Source: Micropruina glycogenica
GTDB taxonomy: Bacteria; Actinomycetota; Actinomycetes; Propionibacteriales; Propionibacteriaceae
Reading direction: 5' to 3' (one strand)
DNA: 64,000 nt
Assembly (NCBI RefSeq): GCF_039524395.1
Contig: NZ_BAAAGO010000033.1
Part shown: one piece after another, positions 1 to 7,900 of the stretch
Numbering within the stretch: the stretch's first letter is position 1
Layout: every line of letters starts with the position of its first letter
Made by a program: the position numbers and the translations under genes
Notes under the pieces: generated by a model
Database searches by the model: none
Told to the model about the DNA's origin: nothing
The model's input: the letters and a program-made list of their open reading frames with translations, nothing else

Positions 1-147
1 AGACCCTCGGCGCCGACCGGATCGAGAAGTCGATCCCGTAGCAGCCCACCATCACCCCGGTGACCGGCTCCCCCACCAACCGGGAAACCGAGCCGATCGC
101 TTCAGCGTGAACGTCCGGATCTGCCGCTCCGTGAGATGGTCTGATGC
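1..147. other. Window edge, possible partial reading frame
   Basis: No complete gene is visible. On the minus strand an open frame runs off the left edge and includes the stretch GVMVGCYGIDFSIRS, which looks protein-like and could be the 5' part of a leftward gene starting at a GTG or ATG near 50-75. The fragment is too short to identify, and its strand is uncertain. Confidence 0.2.
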
Positions 148-741
148 GTGGACATTGCCGCTCTCATCATTTCAGCGCTCTCGCTTGTTGTCGCACTCGT
201 CGGGACTCTCTTGGCCAACCGACGCTCGATCGAAAGTCATCGGTTGGCGCTTGAGGCAAAAAGCGACGCCCGGGAGGCAGTCCAGTCGGCGGCTTGGTCC
301 AAGAGTGTTGAGGCTGTTCAACATCTCATTGGCCTGGATCCCATGACCGATGACGTGTCAGGCCCACTCAGAGACTTGCGCATCGCGAACACCGCGCTGG
401 TTGACGAGTTGCAATGGGCCGGACTGGACCGGTGGCTTGGCGAAGAGCAGGCCCTGGGTGCGACGCTCCTCCGCGATTCCGTCGAGCGTCGAGTCAAGTC
501 AGGGATTGGTGTCGGTAGTCCGGATCAGCGGCTGGCTGCCCTTTCCTCGGTTCAGGATTGGGCGATGGCACTCATGAACAACCTTCGACTGTTCCGGCGT
601 GAGGGGGAAAAGGCTGAGTCGTTGCTGGCGCTCACCAACCATGCGCATGACGTTGCCCTGGCCGTGCATAAACGCAACGGGTGGAAGGTGCCTTCCGGCC
701 CATCTTTGATGCCCCTAGAGGGCGGCGACCTACCCAAGTGA
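148..741 (+). CDS. Hypothetical protein with one N-terminal membrane segment
   Basis: A 197-residue protein starting at GTG. Residues 5-23 are strongly hydrophobic (ALIISALSLVVALVGTLLA) and look like a single membrane anchor or uncleaved signal. The rest is soluble, helical and charged, with no catalytic motif I can recognise. I do not know the family. It converges on the HEPN-like gene at 837-1379, and composition here is less GC-extreme than in the housekeeping run, suggesting acquired DNA. A membrane-anchored partner of the neighbouring genes is possible, but that is inference only. Confidence 0.6.
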   Translation: MDIAALIISALSLVVALVGTLLANRRSIESHRLALEAKSDAREAVQSAAWSKSVEAVQHLIGLDPMTDDVSGPLRDLRIANTALVDELQWAGLDRWLGEEQALGATLLRDSVERRVKSGIGVGSPDQRLAALSSVQDWAMALMNNLRLFRREGEKAESLLALTNHAHDVALAVHKRNGWKVPSGPSLMPLEGGDLPK

Positions 742-836
742 CGCAGAGGGGGCCTGTCTACGTACGCGCTCAAGAAGGTCCTCCGGCGAGACAGGTTGCG
801 CACTTCCGCAGGATGCTCATACGGGGAGTCTCGGGC

Positions 837-1379
837 TCAATCGCCGGCACCGAATCCCATGAGTTCTCCCCATACGAATGGGTCGCCAACGAGTGTCTCA
901 AGCCAGACCAGATTCCGGGCGACGTGGGCGCTCTTGAGCAAGTGCCCCGCCATCTGGCGCTCGCTTAGGGTCACCTCCCGATGGCTTCCTCCGTAGTAGG
1001 ACCGGAAGGTGACCCGTTCCTGGGATGCTTCCACGATCCAGCTATGGGAAAGCTGATTGCGGACTCGCGCGAGATCCCGGAGCCATGCGGCGGTTGTCTG
1101 GGGGAGGCCATCGGGGGGCTCGTCGAGCTCGTCCAAGAGACGCGTTCGCTCCTCGATGGACAGACGCCCAACTAGAGGCAGCGTACGGCGAACCGCCCAA
1201 GCATCACGGCCAGTTGCAAGAGCAATGACTAGGTTGAGCTGCCACTCGAAAGACGCCATCTCGCCTGCGAGCCGATGCGAGAGGGCGTTCCACTTTGCGT
1301 GATTACCGAAAACGTGACCCGTTCTCGCAGTTCGGCCACCCGCGGATTTCGGTGGCTCGTGAGGCGGGGTGGCGTCCAC
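837..1379 (-). CDS. Hypothetical protein with HEPN-like R-x4-H motif
   Basis: A 180-residue protein, start GTG. Around residues 105-114 it reads RVRNQLSHSW, giving R107-N-x3-H112. The R-x4-6-H motif, often with N after R, is the catalytic signature of HEPN-fold RNases found in toxins and phage-defence proteins. The surrounding sequence is largely helical, as that fold requires. The first 25 residues are Pro/Gly-rich and may be untranslated if a later start is used. No full-length family match is known to me. The motif alone is short, so HEPN assignment is a hypothesis. It lies between a small membrane protein and a large PH-like protein. Confidence 0.55.
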   Translation of the reverse strand: MDATPPHEPPKSAGGRTARTGHVFGNHAKWNALSHRLAGEMASFEWQLNLVIALATGRDAWAVRRTLPLVGRLSIEERTRLLDELDEPPDGLPQTTAAWLRDLARVRNQLSHSWIVEASQERVTFRSYYGGSHREVTLSERQMAGHLLKSAHVARNLVWLETLVGDPFVWGELMGFGAGD

Positions 1380-1541
1380 GGTCTCAGGCTACTGCGCGCC
1401 CTTGATGTCGATCAGTAACTGGCCACGGGCGTCCGCTCTTGCCGCGGTGTGCGAGGGTAGGCTTCGGCCTCCCGAGCACGACCGCCCTCAATGCCGCGGG
1501 CGGCGAGTTGAAGGGGAACGTCCGAACCAGTTAGGCGGGCG

Positions 1542-3236
1542 CTACCGCGTGATCTCCTTTGGGGCTTCCGTCCTGAACGGGAGCGCAACCAGCAGCGCCT
1601 CGCGCTCCGAATCGGGAATCGCCATCTGATCGGCAAGCAGGGCTCCGAGTCGCTTCACGGCGGCGTCGGTCGCTGAACCGTTCCCGAAGCGCCAGTGGTA
1701 GTCATCAGTCCTCGTAATGAGGTCGACCTCGGCCACTCCTTCGGGGTTGTCGTCGCGGAAGCGGACGTACCTGATGTCGCTAGTGGGGATCGCCTTCCGG
1801 ATCACACCGTGTGACCGAAACTCGTCGACGTCGGCAATGAGGACTCGTTGGCTGGTTACGGATACAAGGAGGTCGTCGCGGTCCAGTCCTTCAGTGGCCG
1901 CCTCCAGGATGTCCTGCCGCCGAAACGCTGCTTCGAATGCGGAGCCGAGTGCGCCGAGGCCGCGCCCGATGCCGTCGCCCACTGACTCGATCGCGCCGGT
2001 CGGAGGCGTCCGTGTCATTGCTAGGGCAAGCACCTCCTCGTCCGCGCGGACGTGCCAACGCAGGATGCGGAGGTCCTTCGCCATGCGTTCGTCGCTCTTT
2101 GCGTAGGTTGTAGCTGGCCGCTCAAGGGGTGCAGGGATCTTGCGTGCGGAGCCGCCGATTCGCTCCACGGCGGCAAGCAGTTGCGTCGCCATCGCCGCGA
2201 CATCCCGGGCGCTGCGGCTGGCTTTGGTAAAGGGAATGGTCTGCTTGCCGGGAAGTTCAGCGAGGATGGACAGTTCACGGGTGAGCGTCTCTAGCAGGCC
2301 GGCCATGTCCTCGACGACAGCGTGGTATTCGGAGCTGGCGTCGCTGGTGATCTTCTCCAGCAGCCTCGCTTCGCTCGGGTTGCTGCCGGCCTCGAGCCTG
2401 GCTCTTCCAGCGCGCAGGGCTTGATACTCGAACCACGACCTGTGTGCGAGCAGGAGGCTGTGCAGATCAAGCAGCATCGCCTCACCGTTCTTCTCGATGT
2501 ACTGGAGCCGTTCTGTGTGCCCTTTGTGCAGGGCGAGTGTGGCGGCGTGGTTCTTCACGTTGCGTCGGAACAGATCACGGTGCTTCTGCAGGTCCTTCTC
2601 GGATCCGTGAACGTTCTGCCAGATCAGCGGAGTCACTTCGCCAACCTCGCCGGCCTCTTCGATGGCCCTCCCGACCGCCTTCTGCAGGCCGGTGAGTTCG
2701 GCCCACTGCTCGTGGCGGACGGTCTTCAGGACGCCCTCTGTGAGCTCGAGGTTCTGCGAGATGAGCCCCTGAAGCTCGTTGAGCTGGACCTGAATGGCGA
2801 TCATCGCCATCGCTGGCCCGACGGCGGCGAGTACACCCGCGGCCTGCAGCCCGCCGGCGGGGATGAACCTGGCCTGGCCGACGACCTGGCCGTGCTGCAC
2901 TATCGTCCCGAGGCTCTGGCCGCCGCTCTGCATCAGCGTCGCGCCGGTCGAGTGCATCTTCGCCACGCTCTCGGCGGCCATCCTGTAGAGACCTGGCTGC
3001 ACCTGGCGCAGCGCGTTCGCGGCCTGGCCGCCCAGGTTGAACGCAGCACTCGCGGTCGCGAGCGCTGACGCGATCGCCGCTTGATCCCCCGTAGTAACGA
3101 GGCGGAAGGGCATCAGCTCGAACCCTTCGGGCGCTTCGCCGTACACCAGTGCCGTGCCGGGTGAAACTTCGACGATCACGCTTTCAGGGGCAGGAACTCG
3201 TTCGTCGTCCGCTGCACCGTCGCCGTCGATTGCCAC
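1542..3236 (-). CDS. Large helical protein with a hydrophobic segment and C-terminal PH-like domain
   Basis: A 564-residue protein, start GTG. Residues 1-20 are acidic and disordered. Residues about 50-120 are Ala/Gly/Gln-rich helices. Residues 124-150 (IPAGGLQAAGVLAAVGPAMA and onward) form a hydrophobic stretch long enough to enter a membrane, and 150-350 are long amphipathic helices. From about 450 to 545 the pattern SVTSQRVLIADVDEF, then a strand-rich segment ending in YHWRFGN, resembles bacterial PH domains of the YokE/bPH type, which often bind membranes. No enzyme motif is visible. Helices plus hydrophobic hairpin plus membrane-binding domain could suit a pore former or membrane effector, but this is inference. 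It is separated by 162 bases from the HEPN-like gene in the same orientation. Confidence 0.6.
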   Translation of the reverse strand: MAIDGDGAADDERVPAPESVIVEVSPGTALVYGEAPEGFELMPFRLVTTGDQAAIASALATASAAFNLGGQAANALRQVQPGLYRMAAESVAKMHSTGATLMQSGGQSLGTIVQHGQVVGQARFIPAGGLQAAGVLAAVGPAMAMIAIQVQLNELQGLISQNLELTEGVLKTVRHEQWAELTGLQKAVGRAIEEAGEVGEVTPLIWQNVHGSEKDLQKHRDLFRRNVKNHAATLALHKGHTERLQYIEKNGEAMLLDLHSLLLAHRSWFEYQALRAGRARLEAGSNPSEARLLEKITSDASSEYHAVVEDMAGLLETLTRELSILAELPGKQTIPFTKASRSARDVAAMATQLLAAVERIGGSARKIPAPLERPATTYAKSDERMAKDLRILRWHVRADEEVLALAMTRTPPTGAIESVGDGIGRGLGALGSAFEAAFRRQDILEAATEGLDRDDLLVSVTSQRVLIADVDEFRSHGVIRKAIPTSDIRYVRFRDDNPEGVAEVDLITRTDDYHWRFGNGSATDAAVKRLGALLADQMAIPDSEREALLVALPFRTEAPKEITR

Positions 3237-3399
3237 CAGGTGAGACTAGCCCTTCCGGCCTGCCTACCGGCCGACCTTAAGCGAATCAACCCGGCGGCGG
3301 AACATTCGAGGCCGCACGCCACAAGGCTGGTCGTCTCACGGCCAGTAGGGAAGAGCCCGGTCGTGGCCCGAGTGCATATCCGCTCATGCCGCAGGCAGG

Positions 3400-3906
3400 T
3401 TAGGTAGGAACCAAGTCGGCCGCTTCGTCCGGCGTCCTTGGGAGCGCGACTTCGAAGAGCCTATGGAGTCCTGTTCGCAGGGCCTGGCTCCGAGTTGCCG
3501 CGTCGGCGAGTGTCACATCGCAGTACGGCAGTGCGAGTGACATCGCGGCGATGTCATGTAGGTCGTTCGTGGTCCACTGGTGGCCAGCGTCTCGGTGAGA
3601 GCTGGTCCTGAGTTCAATGACCACCCGCTGGCTCGGCATGCGCAGGACGAACGCGCGCCTCTCGTTCATGCTCTGCCCTAGGTCCTGGAGTTGCCGCCCA
3701 CGATCGTGCATCTGTCGGTACAGCATCTCGTTCAGTTCGTAGAAGAGGTGGCGAGCCAGGATGACGTCGCGGAGTCTGCCGTGTCGCCAGTGGTCGTCGA
3801 GCTTGTGTTGAGCCAGATCCTTATCGAATTCAAGATTGTCTCGGATGGTCTGTTGGGCCTTCTCCGGGCCGAACACGTCGGTGGCGGTGAGTAGCATGGC
3901 CGACAT
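3400..3906 (-). CDS. PIN-like hypothetical protein, probably 5'-truncated
   Basis: Reading from ATG at 3906 (or 3897) gives about 168 residues ending at TAA. The C-terminal part carries NDLHDIAAMSLALPYCDVTL, a pattern (acidic residue, then lALPYCDv) seen near the C-terminus of PIN-like nuclease-fold proteins. The expected N-terminal catalytic block with an early Asp-x-Asn is not present. Upstream the frame enters the PAC2 gene on the other strand, where translation looks artificial. I infer that the gene lost its 5' end when joined to the PAC2 gene. It could instead be an intact short protein with only this similarity. No ribosome-binding site decides the start. Confidence 0.45.
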   Translation of the reverse strand: MSAMLLTATDVFGPEKAQQTIRDNLEFDKDLAQHKLDDHWRHGRLRDVILARHLFYELNEMLYRQMHDRGRQLQDLGQSMNERRAFVLRMPSQRVVIELRTSSHRDAGHQWTTNDLHDIAAMSLALPYCDVTLADAATRSQALRTGLHRLFEVALPRTPDEAADLVPT

Positions 3907-4753
3907 GTCGGAACTCAAGTCGTTGAAGAACCTGCGCCGACCGGCCGTGGTGGCCGCGTTCGGCGGCTGGGGTGACGCCGGCGACGCGGCCAGCGGGGTG
4001 ATCGACCACCTGGCGGCGCTCACCTCTGCGAAGCTGGCGTTCGCCATCGATCCCGACGACTACTACGACTTTCAGGTCAACCGGCCCACCGTTTCGACCA
4101 CGTCCGGCGGCGAGCGGTCGCTGCAATGGCCCACCACCGAGGTGCTGGTCGCGCACTTGGCCGAACGCGATCTGGTGCTGATCGGCGGCCCCGAACCCAA
4201 CTTTCACTGGCGCGGTTTCAGCACGGCGTTGGTGTCGGCGATGCGCACGGTGAAGCCCGAGATCGTGGTGATGCTCGGCTCGATGCTCACCGACGCCCCG
4301 CATTCGCGGCCGGTGCCGGTGCACGGCTCGGCGGCCACCCCGGCACTGGCCGAGACGTTGGGTCTTGAGGTGTCGAGCTATGAGGGTCCGACGGGCATTC
4401 ACGGGGTGTTGGCAGCCGACTGCGCCGTGATCGGCCTGCCGACCGCGTCGCTGTGGGCGTCGGTGCCGCACTACGTGGCCGAGCCGCCCAATCCCAAGGC
4501 CACGCTGGCGCTGCTCGACCGGTTGGAGGACTTGCTCGACACGCCCCTCGACCCGGGCGATCTGCCCGAGCAGGCCGTGCAGTGGGAGACCCAGGTGAAC
4601 GACCTGGCCGCCGAAGACAGCGACATCAGCGCCTACATCAGCGCGCTGGAAGAGCGGCGCGACGAGAACCAGCCCGAGCCGCAGGGCGACGCGATCGCCG
4701 CCGAGATTCAGCGCTACCTGCGCCGGCGTAACCAGGGGCCGTCCCAGCGCTAG
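3896..4753 (+). CDS. PAC2 family protein
   Basis: A 285-residue protein of the PAC2 (proteasome assembly chaperone 2-like) family, common in Actinobacteria. The N-terminus RRPAVVAAFGGWGDAGDAAS is the usual PAC2 opening and is followed by the alternating strands and helices of a purine-phosphorylase-like fold. GPTGIHGVLA and the C-terminal helical region are also typical. The cellular role is not established; proteasome or substrate assembly is suggested by the family name only. I chose ATG 3896; ATG 3905 is equally possible. Both overlap the 5' end of the leftward PIN-like ORF, so the two genes are head to head with no room for separate promoters. Confidence 0.85.
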   Translation: MADMSELKSLKNLRRPAVVAAFGGWGDAGDAASGVIDHLAALTSAKLAFAIDPDDYYDFQVNRPTVSTTSGGERSLQWPTTEVLVAHLAERDLVLIGGPEPNFHWRGFSTALVSAMRTVKPEIVVMLGSMLTDAPHSRPVPVHGSAATPALAETLGLEVSSYEGPTGIHGVLAADCAVIGLPTASLWASVPHYVAEPPNPKATLALLDRLEDLLDTPLDPGDLPEQAVQWETQVNDLAAEDSDISAYISALEERRDENQPEPQGDAIAAEIQRYLRRRNQGPSQR

Positions 4754-4784
4754 GCCCGTCGGTGCGGCCGCTGGTCGAGGCGGC

Positions 4785-5648
4785 TCAGAACCCGCCCCAA
4801 GCGGCCAGCCGGGCGTTCCAGTCGTGGTCGACGCGCAGTTGCTGCCCGTCGAGCCTGGTTACCGGGCAGACGCCGCGAATGGACGACGCCAGCCACACGC
4901 CGTCCGACTCGAACAAGGTGCTGACGGGAATCAGTTCGTGCGCGGTGTCGAGGCCCTCACCGGCGGCGCGGGCGAAGATCTGCCGTCCGGTGACCGAGTC
5001 GAGAATGCCGGTGTCACCTGTGGGCGTGGTGAGCAGCCGGTCGCCCTGGCGCACGATCACCGCGGAGGTTGGCCCTTCGAGGGCGTAGCCGTCGCTGCTG
5101 ACGAACAGCGCATCGGTGTCGCCGTGAGCCTCTGCGACCCGTTTCGCGGCGGCGTTCACGGCGTACGAGAGCAGCTTCACCCCGCCCAGCAGCCAGGGCG
5201 CGTCGGCGAAGGCGTCGCTGGCGTAGCCGCGGTTCAGCAGCCGAACCGTGATGCCCGCGCGGGCCCGGCGCATGGCGTCGAGGTTCAACTCGGTGATGGT
5301 CAGAAAGCCGGTGGGCACGCCGGGGTTCAACTCGGGGCCGCGGGTCAGCACCAGTTTGAGCACGGCCTCGGGCAGGTCGGGCCAAGCGGCCACCGCCTCG
5401 GCGATCAGGCTGCGCCAGGCGCCGGAGTCGAAGGCCAGACCGAGGGTGCGCGCCGACTGCTCGAAGCGTTGCAGATGGTCGTCCAGGTTCTCGACCACTG
5501 CGTGCGCTCCCCCGCCCAGCACCCGCATGGCATCGAAGCACCCGTCACCCCTGACCAGGCCGACGTCGTCCGCGGTCGCGATCGGCTGCCCGGTCGGCAC
5601 CACCCCCCGGCCGAGCAGCGCGACCAGTTGCCGGCTCAATGCGCGCAC
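4785..5648 (-). CDS. pabC: Aminodeoxychorismate lyase / class IV aminotransferase
   Basis: A 287-residue PLP enzyme of fold type IV, likely converting 4-amino-4-deoxychorismate to p-aminobenzoate and pyruvate for folate synthesis. The catalytic lysine is K158 in GGVKLLSYAVN, the PLP-binding glutamate is E191 in ALEGPTSAVI, and the N-terminal GDGCFDAMRV segment is typical. Branched-chain or D-amino-acid aminotransferases share this fold, so substrate is inferred from the short length and from the usual actinobacterial annotation. The GTG start overlaps the end of rpe by 13 bases, implying coupled translation. Confidence 0.75.
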   Translation of the reverse strand: MRALSRQLVALLGRGVVPTGQPIATADDVGLVRGDGCFDAMRVLGGGAHAVVENLDDHLQRFEQSARTLGLAFDSGAWRSLIAEAVAAWPDLPEAVLKLVLTRGPELNPGVPTGFLTITELNLDAMRRARAGITVRLLNRGYASDAFADAPWLLGGVKLLSYAVNAAAKRVAEAHGDTDALFVSSDGYALEGPTSAVIVRQGDRLLTTPTGDTGILDSVTGRQIFARAAGEGLDTAHELIPVSTLFESDGVWLASSIRGVCPVTRLDGQQLRVDHDWNARLAAWGGF

Positions 5649-6301
5649 GCCGCGATGGCCTGCTCGCGCAGCGCCACCACCATCGCATCGGGATTCTCGG
5701 CGCTGTAGACGGCCGAGCCGGCCACGAAGGTGTCGGCACCGGCCTCGGCGCAGCGCTCGATGGTTTCGACCGACACGCCACCGTCGACCTGCAGCCAGAT
5801 GTCACCGCCTGTGCGGGCGATCAGTGCGCGGGTGCGGCGGATCTTGGGCAGCACCAGATCGAGAAACTTCTGCCCGCCGAAGCCGGGCTCGACGGTCATC
5901 AGCAGCACCATGTCGAGTTCGCCGAGCAGGTCTGCATAGGGCTCGATCGGGGTGGCCGGCTTCAACGCCATGGACGCCCGCGCGCCCAGCGAGCGCAGTT
6001 CGCGGGCCAGCTTGATCGGCGCTGCGGACGCCTCGACGTGAAACGTCACCGACTCGCAGCCCGCGTCCGCGTAGCCGGGGGCCCAACGATCGACCTCGGC
6101 GATCATCAGATGAATGTCGAGAAACGCCGTCGTACTGGCCCGAATGCACTCGACCACCGGCAACCCCAGCGTCAGGTTGGGCACGAAACGGTTGTCCATC
6201 ACGTCGATGTGCACGCCGTCAGCACTTGGAATGCGGGCGATCTCGCCGCTGAGATTGGCCAGGTCTGCGTTCAGAATGCTCGGGGTGATGCGCAACGTCA
6301 T
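5636..6301 (-). CDS. rpe: Ribulose-phosphate 3-epimerase
   Basis: A 221-residue TIM-barrel enzyme interconverting ribulose-5-phosphate and xylulose-5-phosphate in the pentose phosphate pathway. Signatures visible: ITPSILNADLANL at the start, metal ligands in VHIDVMDNRFVPN, LDIHLMI, MTVEPGFGGQKF and VDGGV. I chose ATG 6301 (MTLRITPSIL) because it gives the normal family length; 12 further codons upstream are open but unlike the family. It lies downstream of rsmB, separated by a spacer holding a 71-bp palindromic repeat, and overlaps pabC. Confidence 0.96.
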   Translation of the reverse strand: MTLRITPSILNADLANLSGEIARIPSADGVHIDVMDNRFVPNLTLGLPVVECIRASTTAFLDIHLMIAEVDRWAPGYADAGCESVTFHVEASAAPIKLARELRSLGARASMALKPATPIEPYADLLGELDMVLLMTVEPGFGGQKFLDLVLPKIRRTRALIARTGGDIWLQVDGGVSVETIERCAEAGADTFVAGSAVYSAENPDAMVVALREQAIAACAH

Positions 6302-6383
6302 GGCCCCGACCCTAGTGTGCGGCGGCAGCGTCGTCATCCGCGGTCACGTGGGTTCTCCAGCCCATCCTCTGCCGCTGGCCTCT

Positions 6384-6454
6384 GACATTGCTCGCGATAA
6401 CGCTCGTTGCTCGCGTTCGGACACGAGCAACGTCGCTTTGCGCGAGCAACGTCG
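6384..6454. repeat. 71-bp nested palindrome, copy 1
   Basis: The element contains four GTTGCTCG-type units, two direct and two inverted, so that GACATTGCTCGCG at one end pairs with CGCGAGCAACGTC at the other and an inner CTCGTTGCTCG pairs with CGAGCAACG. A close copy is at 60154-60224. Both sit in short spacers between leftward genes, here between rsmB and rpe. Function is unknown; a transcript hairpin or protein-binding site are possibilities. Confidence 0.8.
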
Positions 6455-6496
6455 TTGGCGTGGCGGCAGGGTCGACGCGACATCGCGCGCCAGCTC

Positions 6497-7900
6497 TCAG
6501 CGTTTGCGCAGCAACGCCAGGAACATGGCGTCGGTACCGTGCCGGTGCGGCCACAGTTGCAGGTACGGGCCGCGGGCGGCGTCGGGCACCTCGGGCATCA
6601 CGCTGCCGGCATCGATCACCTCGACGCCCCCCGCGCTCTCGACCACCTCGACCGTTTCGCGCCGGTGCGGTGAGCAGGTCACGTACGCGATCACGCCGCC
6701 AGGCCTGGCCGCCACGATCGCCGAGCGCAGCAGGGCGCGTTGCAGGGGCACCAGGACGTCCAGATCGGCAGGCTGCCGCCGCCACCGCGACTCCGGACGG
6801 CGGCGTAGCGCCCCCAGGCCGGTGCAGGGGGCGTCCACCATCACACGGGCGAACGTGCCGCCAGGCCAGGCCGCACGGGTGCCGTCGGCGGCGATCACCA
6901 CCGGAGTCGGGTCGGCGTAGCCGGCCAGCGCCTTCGCGACCAGGGCTGCCCGGTGTGGCTGCAGCTCGGCAGCCAGCAGCCGCTGCCCGGCCTGCCGGGC
7001 CAGACCGGCCAGTAGCGCCGCTTTGCCGCCGGGGCCGGCGCAGGTGTCGAGCCACGGGCCATCGGGTGCCGCGACGCCTGCCAAGGCCCAGGCGACGAGT
7101 TGCGACCCCTCGTCCTGCACGCCCGCCCTGCCCTCGCGCACAGCGATGATCGCGGACGGACTGCCAGCCGCGGTAGCTCCGAACGGCGACCAGCGCAGCG
7201 GCTCGCCGCCCAGCTCGTCGACCTCGGCCAGGCCGGGGCGCACCACGAGGTGCGTCACGGGTGCGGTGTTGTCGGCCGCCAGCAGCGCCTCGACCTCGGG
7301 CGCGGGCAGTATGTCGGCGAAGGCGTCGATGATCCATTGCGGGTGGCGGGCCAGCAGGGCCCGGGCGTCCGGTCGGTCGGCCCGCAGCCGGTCGGCCCAC
7401 CCGTCGAGGTCGTGGGCGCCGACCTTACGAAGAATGGCGTTCACCACCCCCGTGACCCGCTCCGACACCGCCGAGCGGGCCAGGTCGACCGTTGCGGCGA
7501 TGGCGGCGTGCGCCGGTACCCGCAGATCGAGCAGTTGGTGGGTGCCGAGCCGCAACAGATCGACGACCGCCGGTTGCAGGGTGCGCAGTTCGCGTCCCGC
7601 GGCAGAGACGATGATGGCATCGAACAGCCCCAGGCCGCGGCAGGTGCCGGCGACCAGTTCGGTGGCGAACGCGGCGTCGCGCACCGACAGCCCTTCGGTG
7701 TGTTCGGCGAGTGCCAGGTTGGCGTAGGCGTCGTCGGCAGTGACCGCCCGCAGGGTACGAAAGGCCGCCAGCCGGGCCGGGTCGGTTCGGCGAGCCGCGC
7801 CTGAAGCCTGGTTGTGTGAGGTTCGTCGACGACGTTGGCCGGAACGCGCAGCATCGTGGCGCGATGTCGGCCCACGATCCTTCGGGTTGTGCTCGGTCAC
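6497..7900 (-). CDS. rsmB: 16S rRNA (cytosine-967) C5-methyltransferase
   Basis: A 467-residue Sun/RsmB-type enzyme methylating a cytosine in 16S rRNA with S-adenosylmethionine. After a basic disordered N-terminus (about 40 residues) comes a NusB-like helical domain (about 45-170). The Rossmann methyltransferase follows: SAM motif DTCAGPGGKAALLA near residue 275, and the two cysteines used in RCMT catalysis in DAPCTGLG and VTCSPH. The GTG start overlaps the fmt stop by four bases (GTGA), the usual coupled arrangement fmt-rsmB-rpe of Actinobacteria. Confidence 0.93.
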   Translation of the reverse strand: MTEHNPKDRGPTSRHDAARSGQRRRRTSHNQASGAARRTDPARLAAFRTLRAVTADDAYANLALAEHTEGLSVRDAAFATELVAGTCRGLGLFDAIIVSAAGRELRTLQPAVVDLLRLGTHQLLDLRVPAHAAIAATVDLARSAVSERVTGVVNAILRKVGAHDLDGWADRLRADRPDARALLARHPQWIIDAFADILPAPEVEALLAADNTAPVTHLVVRPGLAEVDELGGEPLRWSPFGATAAGSPSAIIAVREGRAGVQDEGSQLVAWALAGVAAPDGPWLDTCAGPGGKAALLAGLARQAGQRLLAAELQPHRAALVAKALAGYADPTPVVIAADGTRAAWPGGTFARVMVDAPCTGLGALRRRPESRWRRQPADLDVLVPLQRALLRSAIVAARPGGVIAYVTCSPHRRETVEVVESAGGVEVIDAGSVMPEVPDAARGPYLQLWPHRHGTDAMFLALLRKR

